Part shown: in pieces, positions 8,887 through 16,959 of the stretch | Layout of the letters: each line of letters starts with the position of its first letter | Position numbering within the stretch: position 1 is the stretch's first letter | From: CAZJBP01 sp964544115 | GTDB taxonomy: Bacteria > Verrucomicrobiota > Kiritimatiellia > UBA8416 > JADHWI01 | Assembly: GCA_964544115.1 (NCBI GenBank) | Contig: CAZJBP010000003.1 | Coordinates: forward strand, 1-47,434 | Length of the DNA: 47,434 nucleotides | Reading direction: 5' to 3' | Notes under the pieces: model-generated | Database searches by the model: none | What the model saw: the letters and a program-made list of their open reading frames with translations, nothing else | What the model was told of the DNA's origin: nothing | Position numbers and translations under genes: made by a program

Positions 8887-11040
8887 TTATTTGCGGCCGC
8901 CAAACTGCAGCAGGAAGATCGACCCCGCCGGCAGATCGAGCGTCACGCCCGTCTTCCCGGGCTTGATGGACCCTTCCTCCGTGTTGGAGGCCCACCAGAC
9001 GCTCGGTGCACCCGCCGCCGCTTCTTCGCGGGTCAGCGGGATCCGCACCTGCTGCCGCTTGCCGTGAGCGTTGAAGCCGCCCACGACGCTCCGGCGCCCG
9101 CGGCGCCAGCGAGCCGTCCAGACGGTCTCGATATCCTCCGGCCACTTCATGCAGAAATCCCACACGACGTGAGCCTTCTGGATGTTGCCCTCGAGGACGG
9201 GCGGGCGCAGCATTTCGCCGCCGTCGAAGAACGGCAGCATGCGATCGAACAGCTCGCACAGCCCCCTGAGATACGCCAGCTCGCCCTGGTGCTTGGGGTT
9301 CATCAGGAGCTCCATCCCGGCCAGGTCCAGCCACCCGTTCTGGCACCCCCAGAGAATGCTCTGGCCGGTGGAGATCCGGAACGCGACGCCCTCGGCGGGG
9401 TTGGTCTGGCGGGCGAACATCGGCACGCGCCCGCCATAGACGGCGGAGAACATCGGCACCACGCCGCTGCGGACGGCGTGCAGCATCAGGAAGTTGCCGA
9501 ACATGTCGAGGTAGGGATCCGCGTTGCATTCCGTGGTGAGGAGCGTCTCCTTGTCGAGCCCCTTGCGCCGGAGCAGCTGCCAGGTCTTGCGCATCATCTC
9601 CGCGTAGCCCTCGATCCACCAGCCGCCGCCGCGCAGCGGGTGGCCGTGCGACGGGTCGGAACAGGCCGCCGAGGGCGCGGCGGCCACCTGGTCGACGTAA
9701 ACGCCGTCGACGCCCAGGTCTTCCACCAGCCGCGCCACGGTGCCGGCGATCTTGTTCTGCCAGTACGGGGTGGCCGCGCACATGACTTCCATCGGCTGCC
9801 CCGAGTCGTAGGTCTCGGAGAAGAGCCGCTCCGCGCGGCCGCCGACCTTGGGCGACGCCCCCTTGGCGGCAAAGCGCTCGGCTCCGTCGCGCACCCAGTC
9901 GGGATGATCCAGGTCAAACAGCCGTGCATTGATGTAGGGCATGACGCGGGCGCCGGCGTCCTGGAGACGCTTCACGAACCGCTTCATGCCGGGCGAAGGC
10001 CGGTAGTCGGGGTAGAACGTATCGAACGGGAACCGGTGCCACGTATAGAGGTGCACCGCGCAGGGCCGCCCCAGCATGGCCTGGAACCGCAGCGTGACGT
10101 CCAGCTGGCGCTCGGCGTCCATCTGGCCAGGGGCGGACGGCTTGTCCTTGATGCCGAGCCGCACCCACAGCGGCATCGCCCGCGACCACGCCGGAATGTC
10201 TTTGCGCTGCTCAACGGTCTGGGCCGCCCAGCGCTGCTTCAGCGCCCAGGCGCGGTAGATCAGCGACGCGTCGTACCAGTCGCCCCGGAAGATCCCGAGC
10301 ACGATCTCCTGCTGCACGGTCAGCCGGCCCTGGAGACGCCCGGCGTTCTCCGGCTCGATCAGGACGGACAGGGGCTGGCGGTCCTTCTCCTTGTCCGGCA
10401 GGTTGCGGAACCGGCACAGCCCGGCGGCAGGATCGTGCGCTCCGAGATAGAGTCCCAAGCCGCCGTTGGTCAGCGCCACATATGGCATGGTCTGCAGGCC
10501 GTTAGGGTAGCCGCTGTTGGTCCAGGCCGTCAGCTTGGGCTGCCGGATCGGATCGGGGATGGCGCTGCCGAACCCATCCGTGGTGAGCAGCACATCATCC
10601 CGGTGGGAGCCCGTGGGGCCGAGAACGTCGGTGAGGACGGGGAAGAGAATCTCCCACGCCGTGTAGGCGCTGCGAGTCAGATCCACCTGCATGCGGCAGC
10701 GGAGGATCGGCGCGTCCTTGTCCGCCGTCACCTTGACCACCACGTCCACGGTGCCTGCCGCAAGCCCCTTCCAGGTCAACATCAGGGAGCTGCCCGCGGT
10801 CCGGTATGAGAACGCGGCCCGGTCCGAGCTGTCGATGTCGACGCGGGTGCCCTCGCGGTCGCGCAACTGGATGCGCCACAGCGCCGAGCCCTCGCCGAAT
10901 CCGAAGCCCTTGCCTCCGTCACGCAACCCATTGAGCATGAGCTTGTTGCCGGCTTCCGTCCAAGCCAGCTGCGTCTTTCCGCTCTGGAAAACGAGTTGGC
11001 CTTTCTGCTGCTTTGCTGTCCAGGATGACATCGTATTCAC
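8887..11040 (-). CDS. DUF6259-type putative glycoside hydrolase
   Basis: 717 residues, no signal peptide. An N-terminal beta-sandwich (about 10-265) precedes a TIM-barrel-like region (about 290-620) and a small C-terminal beta domain. The pattern GDWYDASLIYRAWALKQRW between the first two domains, and the barrel itself, resemble DUF6259 proteins related to GH36-type glycosidases. Likely catalytic candidates are the Asp of VDGVYVDQ and the Glu of LLTTECNADPY, by analogy with barrel glycosidases. It would act in the cytoplasm on sugars released by the exported GH20 proteins downstream. Start: GTG 11040 sits very close to AAGGGGG; ATG 11031 has wider spacing and is equally plausible. The substrate is unknown. 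Confidence 0.7.
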   Translation of the reverse strand: MNTMSSWTAKQQKGQLVFQSGKTQLAWTEAGNKLMLNGLRDGGKGFGFGEGSALWRIQLRDREGTRVDIDSSDRAAFSYRTAGSSLMLTWKGLAAGTVDVVVKVTADKDAPILRCRMQVDLTRSAYTAWEILFPVLTDVLGPTGSHRDDVLLTTDGFGSAIPDPIRQPKLTAWTNSGYPNGLQTMPYVALTNGGLGLYLGAHDPAAGLCRFRNLPDKEKDRQPLSVLIEPENAGRLQGRLTVQQEIVLGIFRGDWYDASLIYRAWALKQRWAAQTVEQRKDIPAWSRAMPLWVRLGIKDKPSAPGQMDAERQLDVTLRFQAMLGRPCAVHLYTWHRFPFDTFYPDYRPSPGMKRFVKRLQDAGARVMPYINARLFDLDHPDWVRDGAERFAAKGASPKVGGRAERLFSETYDSGQPMEVMCAATPYWQNKIAGTVARLVEDLGVDGVYVDQVAAAPSAACSDPSHGHPLRGGGWWIEGYAEMMRKTWQLLRRKGLDKETLLTTECNADPYLDMFGNFLMLHAVRSGVVPMFSAVYGGRVPMFARQTNPAEGVAFRISTGQSILWGCQNGWLDLAGMELLMNPKHQGELAYLRGLCELFDRMLPFFDGGEMLRPPVLEGNIQKAHVVWDFCMKWPEDIETVWTARWRRGRRSVVGGFNAHGKRQQVRIPLTREEAAAGAPSVWWASNTEEGSIKPGKTGVTLDLPAGSIFLLQFGGRK

Positions 11041-11126
11041 CGCCCCCTTCTGAAGATCTGCGCCACGTCACGGTCGGGGGGAAGCGCACATGCCCGTCAG
11101 GTTTTCCCAACCCACGTAACGACAAT

Positions 11127-11162
11127 CGCCCTAACGCTAGGGCGGCATCCCGACATTGTCAA
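11127..11162 (-). promoter_or_regulatory. candidate promoter with overlapping palindromic operator
   Basis: On the minus strand a perfect TTGACA (11162-11157) is followed after 17 bases by TAGCGT (11139-11134). A perfect 7-base inverted repeat, CGCCCTA acgc TAGGGCG (11127-11144), overlaps the -10 position. A dyad over the -10 is a common repressor arrangement. The likely target is the DUF6259-GH20-GH20 set starting at 11040. The repressor is not encoded in this window as far as I can see. Confidence 0.45.
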
Positions 11163-11440
11163 CGGGCAAAAGGCAGAAAAGTGGCAAAAAGTGGCCAGAT
11201 TGACAGGTAGGATGACAGGAGCGACAGGAGGCGATCGGCTTCCGCAACAGGAACTCAGCATACCGCGCTGCATCTCCTTCTCCTCCAGTCCGATCCGCGC
11301 CGACTCCCCGGCTTGACTCCTCTGCTTTCTCTGTTACCCTCCCCGTCATGGTAAAGAATAGCTGCGGGTGCTTTTCCGGCAGAAATGGCCGGCCAACCCG
11401 GCAAAGGTGGAATTCCAGCTAAACAACGTTGGCGAATGAG
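11163..11440. other. intergenic stretch between divergent genes
   Basis: This stretch of about 280 bases has no gene I can support. Positions 11198-11219 carry GATTGACAGG and ATGACAGG units, related to the ATCCTGTCAATC repeats found at 37863 and 47077 on the opposite strand. The rest is AT-richer than its surroundings. No convincing plus-strand promoter was found. Confidence 0.5.
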
Positions 11441-11824
11441 ATGATGACGCACGCAGAAACAACCGTTTGGATGCACGCGGGCACATCGGAGCCGACCGCC
11501 GTTCACATCACGGTGGGAGTTCCGGAAGTCGATCCATTGTCACACGGCGGCGTCATGCGAACGGCCGTTTCCGTTGCGCCTCTGATTGACCGTAGGTGGA
11601 TTCACGGTGAGGACTCTCTCCAGTCACTCTGCCTTGCTGTGCACTTCGTCATGGCAGCCTTGCGGGCTCTCCAGAAGAAGGGGTCCACGTTCTCGCTGGA
11701 GCGAGATGGACAATCGGTTGACTTCGTGCAGACACTGACAGGATCCGGATGGGGAGCCCTTGAAGAACAAGTCGCCAAAGCCTCCGAGGTTACGGATCGC
11801 AAGCTCGCCGAATCTCAAGGCTAA
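11441..11824 (+). CDS. small hypothetical protein, possibly DUF6968-like
   Basis: 127 residues from ATG 11441; TTG 11429 in frame would add four residues but has no ribosome-binding site. No signal peptide or membrane segment. The segment WIHGEDSLQSLCLAVHFV resembles the GxDSLQALxLAL pattern of the small DUF6968 family, whose members often sit in accessory regions; this is a weak, motif-level match. Composition is less GC-rich than the neighbouring glycosidases. Function unknown. It is followed after 24 bases by another small orphan. Confidence 0.55.
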   Translation: MMTHAETTVWMHAGTSEPTAVHITVGVPEVDPLSHGGVMRTAVSVAPLIDRRWIHGEDSLQSLCLAVHFVMAALRALQKKGSTFSLERDGQSVDFVQTLTGSGWGALEEQVAKASEVTDRKLAESQG

Positions 11825-11848
11825 CGTTCGCAAGAAGAGCAATTAAAA

Positions 11849-12238
11849 ATGACATCAGCAACTGCGGCTTGCCTCCTGGTCGTGGGGCCCATTGTGTTTG
11901 GGTGCAACAGAGACGAACAGGCTCATGCCCTTCGCAAGAGTCTCAAGCAAGTCGAATTCGCCAGGGGTAGCACAGTGCAGTACGCCATGGCCCCGCGTGG
12001 TACCCAGTTCATTCCGGGCCCACGATGCGGCGTCACGAATTCATTCCTGCTGCAAGACGACGGCTGTGTCGTCTTCATCGACGAGCAACCCAAGTATGAC
12101 TGGGCCCACAGACTTCAGCTCATTTTCATCCCGAGGACTTCCGGGAAACCGGAGATCCTGTTCCGAGGGATAGGATTCGGGGATTTCACACTCATGAAGC
12201 CAGATGGATCAGCAGAAAGCGACTGGAAGAAATACTAG
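11849..12238 (+). CDS. hypothetical small exported protein or lipoprotein
   Basis: 129 residues. The N-terminus has a short hydrophobic stretch ending in VFGC at about residue 19, compatible with an imperfect lipobox. The remainder (about 35-129) is a soluble beta-rich domain with no motif I recognise. ATG 11849 follows an A/G-rich GAAGAGCAATTAAAA. Only 37 bases separate its stop from the sulfur-module start, so co-transcription is possible, but it has no obvious link to sulfur metabolism. Confidence 0.5.
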   Translation: MTSATAACLLVVGPIVFGCNRDEQAHALRKSLKQVEFARGSTVQYAMAPRGTQFIPGPRCGVTNSFLLQDDGCVVFIDEQPKYDWAHRLQLIFIPRTSGKPEILFRGIGFGDFTLMKPDGSAESDWKKY

Positions 12239-12275
12239 TGGCTCACCCGTGACGGGCGCGAAAGGAGAATGAAGC

Positions 12276-14270
12276 ATGAAGGCACGAGTGTTCTTAGCGA
12301 TGTTAGCCGCATTGGCGTTGGGAGGATTGGCAGCGTGGGCGGCCAGCGGAACGCAAGTCAAGGATTCCGAATCAGCGTCGCACGGGGCGGACGACGCGTT
12401 TCATCAACTGGTGGATACCTACAAGTGTCCGGGGTTCGAGATCGTGCAGTTCAACCTGCCGGTGTTGAGCCATTATTCGTACCTGGTTGTGTCGGCAGGC
12501 GAAGCGTTGCTGGTTGATCCCGACCGCAACATTAACGCCTATCTCGATTATGCCAAGAAAAGCAATCTCGCCATCAAGGGCGTGTTCCTCACCCACTCGC
12601 ACGCCGACTTCGTGGCGGGACACCTCGAAGCCGTCCGCGCGCTTCAAGTGCCCATCTACCAGAACGCCGCCAGCGGCGTGCAGTACAAGATTGAACCGCT
12701 CCAGGACGGCTCGTACTTCCGCCTCGGCAAGGCCACGGTCAAAGCGATCACGACGCCCGGCCACACGCCCGACGGAATGTGCGGCCTGGTCAGCGGCGAA
12801 GGCGACGCCACGCCCCTTGCCATTTTGACCGGCGACACGCTCTTTGTCGGTTCGATCGGGCGGCCGGATCTGCTCGAAGGAACAATGACTGCCGCAACAC
12901 TTGCGGCCATGAGTTTCGACACCTGGAAGAACAAGCTCTCGAAGCTGCCGGATGCCTGCGTGGTGTTGCCGGCGCACGGGGCGGGATCCTTGTGTGGCGC
13001 GCATTTGTCGGACGCGCCGTCATCCACCATCGGCGGCGAACGGGCGTCAAATCCGTATCTCCAGCCGAAAGGCCGCAGCGAGTTCATCGCGGCGGTGCTC
13101 GAAGGGTTGCCGGAAGCGCCGCAGTATTTCAAACACAACGCCGCCATGAACCGCACCGGCCCGCCGCTGGTGGACTGGGTCGCCGCGCCCGTCGCCGCGC
13201 TGGTGGAGGAATCTCTCACCAAAGCCGCCGGCCAATGGCTCGTGGATTTGCGCGACGCCAAACCCTACGCCACCGGCCACATCGCCGGATCCATCAACAT
13301 CGCGCTGCGCGGCCGGCTCGAAACATGGGTGGGCATGATGGTCACGTGGCAGGCGCCCATGGTGTTGATCGGGTCGGATGCCGAGATCAAGGAAGCGGTG
13401 TTCCGCCTGCATCGGGTCGGGTACACGGGCCAGGCATTGCCGTTTGACGCTTGGACGAAGGCCGGACTGCCGCTCGCAACCAGCGGCACGATCACGCCGG
13501 CTGAGTTGTACGCACAGATGCAAGACGGCACCGCGCCGATCATTGTGGACGTCCGCCTGCCCAGCGAGTGGATGGCGATGCGCATCGGCACGGTCGTCAA
13601 CCTACCCATCTCACATCTCGCCGAACTCTCCGCGAAACTTGACCCGAACCTCCCCGTCGTCGCCGTCTGCAACAGCGCCTACCGGTCGAGCCTTGCTGTG
13701 GGTATTCTCCAGCGACGCGGCTTCAAGAACGTCGCCAGCCTTGCCGGCGGCAGCGCCGCGTGGATTGACGCGGGTTACCCCGTGTTCGGCAACGAAACGA
13801 AGGCCGCTGCCGCGCCTCAACGCCAGATCCACATCGCCGAACGCATCTCGCCCGCCGACCTCAGCCGGCTCATCAAAGACCTGCCGGGCACGTTCGACCT
13901 CGTGGACATCCGGCCCGCCGACGCCTTCGCCGACTACGCCCTGCCGGGCTCGCGTCGTGCCGATCTCGCCGATGTTCTGGAAGACCCCGGCTATCTGACG
14001 GGTGCCGGGCCTTTGATCATCGTGGACCGTGACGGTTCACTGGCGATGATGGCAGGCGGCATTCTCTCGCAGAAAACCAAACGCCCGATCAAAGCCTTGC
14101 ATGGCGGCCTCGAAGCGTTCTGGGAAGCGACCGAACTCAAGGGCGCGGTCCGCTCCGTGCCGTTGCCGGCGCCCCATGCGTCGCCGAAAGCCGCGCCCGC
14201 TGCGGCCCGCCCGGTCCCCCCAACGCCGGCTGCTCCCGCGCAGGCGAAACGCAAATCGGCCGGCTGCTAA
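12276..14270 (+). CDS. exported persulfide dioxygenase-like metallo-beta-lactamase fused to three rhodanese domains
   Basis: 664 residues, signal peptide about 1-23. Residues about 50-295 form a metallo-beta-lactamase domain of the ETHE1/CstB type: T106-H107-S-H109-A-D111-F, H116, H163 in TPGHTPDG, D187 in LTGDTLF and H234. The ETHE1 iron ligands correspond to H107, H163 and D187. Then come a rhodanese-like domain without Cys (about 305-395), a rhodanese domain with active C465 (CNSAYRSS, about 405-503) and a third that lacks Cys (about 522-620; DRDGS at the loop). A Pro/Ala-rich tail ends in AGC. Known CstB proteins have the lactamase domain plus two rhodaneses and a cytoplasmic location; the extra domain and signal peptide are distinctive. 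Likely oxidises or transfers sulfane sulfur. AAAGGAG lies upstream. Confidence 0.85.
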   Translation: MKARVFLAMLAALALGGLAAWAASGTQVKDSESASHGADDAFHQLVDTYKCPGFEIVQFNLPVLSHYSYLVVSAGEALLVDPDRNINAYLDYAKKSNLAIKGVFLTHSHADFVAGHLEAVRALQVPIYQNAASGVQYKIEPLQDGSYFRLGKATVKAITTPGHTPDGMCGLVSGEGDATPLAILTGDTLFVGSIGRPDLLEGTMTAATLAAMSFDTWKNKLSKLPDACVVLPAHGAGSLCGAHLSDAPSSTIGGERASNPYLQPKGRSEFIAAVLEGLPEAPQYFKHNAAMNRTGPPLVDWVAAPVAALVEESLTKAAGQWLVDLRDAKPYATGHIAGSINIALRGRLETWVGMMVTWQAPMVLIGSDAEIKEAVFRLHRVGYTGQALPFDAWTKAGLPLATSGTITPAELYAQMQDGTAPIIVDVRLPSEWMAMRIGTVVNLPISHLAELSAKLDPNLPVVAVCNSAYRSSLAVGILQRRGFKNVASLAGGSAAWIDAGYPVFGNETKAAAAPQRQIHIAERISPADLSRLIKDLPGTFDLVDIRPADAFADYALPGSRRADLADVLEDPGYLTGAGPLIIVDRDGSLAMMAGGILSQKTKRPIKALHGGLEAFWEATELKGAVRSVPLPAPHASPKAAPAAARPVPPTPAAPAQAKRKSAGC

Positions 14271-14281
14271 GGAGCGACGCC

Positions 14282-14812
14282 ATGAACTCACATCCCGCTC
14301 CTTCCCCGACCGGCCCGAAACCTCATCTGAACCCATACCTTGCCGGCGTGTTGCTCGGCATGGTGTTGCTGGCGAGTTTCCTGACGCTTGGTGTCGGCCT
14401 CGGCGCGTCGGCGGGCATCGCCCGCGCGGGCGCGTTCGCCCAAAGCTGTTTCATGCCACAACACGTCGCCAGCAGTGCCTACTTCGGCGCGTGGGGTAAA
14501 GAGCCGTTGCGGTACTACCTCGCGTTCATGTTAGTCGGCACGTTGTTGGGCGGACTCGTTTCGGCCATCGCGGGCCGGCGCATCCAGCCGCAGCTTGAAC
14601 GCGGCCCGACCGCCTCGCGCGGCCTGCGCGCCGGGCTTGCCCTGATAGGCGGCGTGTTATCCGGTTTCGCGAGCCGGGTGGCGTCGGGCTGCACGTCGGG
14701 CCAGGCGCTGACCGGCGGCGCAATGCTCGTGACCGGCAGCCTGCTGTTTCTCGTCGCGATGTTTGTGAGCGGGTTCGCCATGGCGTGGTTTGTCCGGAGG
14801 CAATGGCAATGA
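14282..14812 (+). CDS. YeeE/YedE-family sulfur transporter, first half
   Basis: 176 residues with about four membrane helices (around 18-45, 78-98, 118-135 and 148-170). It carries the conserved GCTSG motif (C137) and a further cysteine C56 typical of YeeE/YedE (DUF395, TsuA-like) proteins, which pass thiosulfate or related sulfur compounds through a cysteine relay. Full-length family members hold two such halves in one chain; here the second half is in the next gene. AAGGAG overlaps the stop codon of the persulfide dioxygenase gene, and the 3' end overlaps the next start as ATGA, so all three are almost certainly co-translated. Confidence 0.85.
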   Translation: MNSHPAPSPTGPKPHLNPYLAGVLLGMVLLASFLTLGVGLGASAGIARAGAFAQSCFMPQHVASSAYFGAWGKEPLRYYLAFMLVGTLLGGLVSAIAGRRIQPQLERGPTASRGLRAGLALIGGVLSGFASRVASGCTSGQALTGGAMLVTGSLLFLVAMFVSGFAMAWFVRRQWQ

Positions 14813-16794
14813 TCACCACCTTCTTTGGACAGGACGCCCTTGGCAGCAACGCAGCGTTGATCTTGTCGCTGCTGCTCGGCTTCGGTTTCGGCGTCGCGCT
14901 CGAACAGGCCGGCTTCGGCAGCTCGCGCCGGCTGGCCGGCATCTTCTACTTCCGCGACATGACGGTGCTGCGCGTGATGTTCACTGCGATGGTCACCGCC
15001 ATGCTCGGCCTCCACCTCGCCCTCGCCCTCGGCGTCGTCAGCGCCGAGCAGATCTACTTTCTGCCCACCATCTATGGCGCGCAGATCGTCGGCGGTTTGT
15101 TGTTCGGCGTCGGGTTTGTGATCAGCTCGTGGTGTCCGGGCACCGCAGCGGTCGGACTCGCCAGCGGCCGGCTCGACGCGTTGATCTTTCTCGGAGGCGC
15201 GGCGCTTGGTAGCATCCTGTTCAACGAGATCTACGGCGTTGTCGCGCCCCTCGCGAGTTGGGGCGACAGCGGCGTGAAATTCATCTGGGCCGCGCTCGGC
15301 GTGTCGGCGCCTGTGTTCGCGCTGTTGTTTGCGGCGGTCGCCGTTGCCGCGTTCTGGGGTTCGGAATGGATCGAGCGGAAGGTCGCCGGCGGCGGGCCCT
15401 ATCTCGGCAGCGCGTTCCTCAAGGCGTTTAGCGTCGTGATCCTCGCCGCGGCACTCGGCGTGGCCATGCTGCCACCGGCCAAGTCCGCCCCCCCCGCCGC
15501 CAGCGACACCGGCCTGTTGCGGGCCATCGAAGCCGGTGAGGACCACATCGAACCCGACGACGTGGCCGACCGGCTCATGGCCGGTGACGCCGGGCTGTTG
15601 CTGGTGGACATTCGCACGCCGGGTGAGTTTGCCGCGTTTCACATTCGCGGCGCGGTCAACGTTGCTGCTGCTGACCTGCCGGAGTTCCTCGTGCCGTACA
15701 GAAACAAGGGGACCATCGTCCTTTACTCCAACGGCATGACCCACCCCGCCCAGGCTCGCGATGCGCTGGCACGGCTCGGGTTCACCAACGCCTACCTGCT
15801 CACGGACGGTCTGCAAGGGTTCATGCAGACCGTGCTCAAACCGGTTTCACTGCGCGAGATGCCGTTTCCGGTCGCGGATACGGTGAAGGTCAACGCGTGG
15901 AGGGCGTTCTTCCTCGGCAACGCGCCCGCGCCTGCCGCGAGCCAGCCAGCTGCGGTTCCGCGCCTGGTCGAGACCGGTTGGCTGCAGGACAACCTTGACC
16001 GCGACGACCTGCGAATCATTGACCTGCGCCCGCAACCCGCCTACAACGGCGGACACATCCCCGGCGCCGTACGGGTGGACGCCGAGCATTTCCGCGGCGC
16101 AATCGGCGGCGTTCCCTCGATGCTGTTGCCAGCCGACCTGATCGCCCGTCACCTCGGCCTGCTCGGCATCACGCCGGCAGCCACCGTCGTGCTCGTTCCC
16201 GGGGACAAACTCCACGACGCCACACTCGTCGCGATAGCGCTCGAGCGGGTCGGCCACGTGCGCTATGCAATCGTCAATGGCGGCTGGGAACAATGGGCCG
16301 CCGAAAAACGTCCCGTGGACACTCGTCTGCCAGCCATCACCTCCACCGATTACCCGCCCGCACCCGATGCCGACGCGTTCACTCTGGATTACAGGACCGT
16401 GCTTGTTCACTCCCAAAAGCGCACCGCTGTCCTGCTCGATGTGCGGCCCGCCGACTTCTTTACCGGCAGGAAATCCGAGGAAGCCCGCGCCGGTCACATC
16501 CCCGGCGCACTGAACCGTCCCTACGTGAGCGACATCACCACCAATAACGCCGTCACCCGTTTCAAACCGACCGCCGAGTTGGCCGAGGCCTATGCGGAAC
16601 TGATCCCCGGCAAGGATGCCCCTGTGGTGGTTTCCTGCCGCACGGGCCACCAAGCCAGCCAGACATACTTTGTCTTGCGGCACCTGTTGGGTTACCAGCG
16701 GGTCAGTTGGTACGACGCCGGCTGGACCGAATGGTCCGCCCGTCCCGAGCTGCCCGTCGAAACGTCTTCAATCCGGGGGCCTCCGGCACCGTAA
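14809..16794 (+). CDS. YeeE/YedE half-transporter fused to three rhodanese domains
   Basis: 661 residues from ATG 14809, chosen because CCGGAGG lies eight bases upstream and the start overlaps the previous stop as ATGA. Residues 1-225 hold five to six membrane helices with the YeeE/YedE motif SSWCPGTA (C109). Three rhodanese-like domains follow: about 245-345 (loop YSNGMTHP, Cys lost), about 388-505 (VPGDKLHD, Cys lost) and about 525-650 (C610 in CRTGHQAS, catalytically plausible). Together with the preceding gene it would make a complete sulfur channel with an attached sulfurtransferase. A single active Cys plus two dead copies parallels the exported dioxygenase fusion of the same operon. 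Confidence 0.85.
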   Translation: MITTFFGQDALGSNAALILSLLLGFGFGVALEQAGFGSSRRLAGIFYFRDMTVLRVMFTAMVTAMLGLHLALALGVVSAEQIYFLPTIYGAQIVGGLLFGVGFVISSWCPGTAAVGLASGRLDALIFLGGAALGSILFNEIYGVVAPLASWGDSGVKFIWAALGVSAPVFALLFAAVAVAAFWGSEWIERKVAGGGPYLGSAFLKAFSVVILAAALGVAMLPPAKSAPPAASDTGLLRAIEAGEDHIEPDDVADRLMAGDAGLLLVDIRTPGEFAAFHIRGAVNVAAADLPEFLVPYRNKGTIVLYSNGMTHPAQARDALARLGFTNAYLLTDGLQGFMQTVLKPVSLREMPFPVADTVKVNAWRAFFLGNAPAPAASQPAAVPRLVETGWLQDNLDRDDLRIIDLRPQPAYNGGHIPGAVRVDAEHFRGAIGGVPSMLLPADLIARHLGLLGITPAATVVLVPGDKLHDATLVAIALERVGHVRYAIVNGGWEQWAAEKRPVDTRLPAITSTDYPPAPDADAFTLDYRTVLVHSQKRTAVLLDVRPADFFTGRKSEEARAGHIPGALNRPYVSDITTNNAVTRFKPTAELAEAYAELIPGKDAPVVVSCRTGHQASQTYFVLRHLLGYQRVSWYDAGWTEWSARPELPVETSSIRGPPAP

Positions 16795-16830
16795 TAGGAC
16801 ACGATGGCCCAACAACACGCTGCTCGCCTA

Positions 16831-16856
16831 CACCTTGCCCGCGGACGGGCAAGGTG
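16831..16856. terminator. strong hairpin between convergent genes
   Basis: Eleven perfect base pairs (CACCTTGCCCG at 16831-16841 with CGGGCAAGGTG at 16846-16856) close on the four-base loop CGGA. It lies between the end of the sulfur module and the end of the minus-strand fusion gene. There is no T-tract, so it may be a non-canonical terminator or a REP-like repeat rather than a standard intrinsic terminator. Confidence 0.5.
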
Positions 16857-16959
16857 AGGGAGAGCGTGAAATGACTGAAACGGAGACACAACCGCGAATA
16901 CCATGGAGAAGCGTCATCGCCCGGTGAGCCGATGGCCGGAATCCGTCCACCCCGGCCCC

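Noticed and set aside
3824..10809. Very long open frames on the plus strand opposite the GH20 and DUF6259 genes
   Set aside because: They have no recognisable domains, are rich in Arg, Ala, Gly and His, and are antisense to genes with clear families. They are GC-rich codon shadows.
11415..11850. Possible integron attC-like AACGTT sites around the two small orphan genes
   Set aside because: The GTTRRRY/RYYYAAC core does not match at either place and there is no room for an attC hairpin between the genes.
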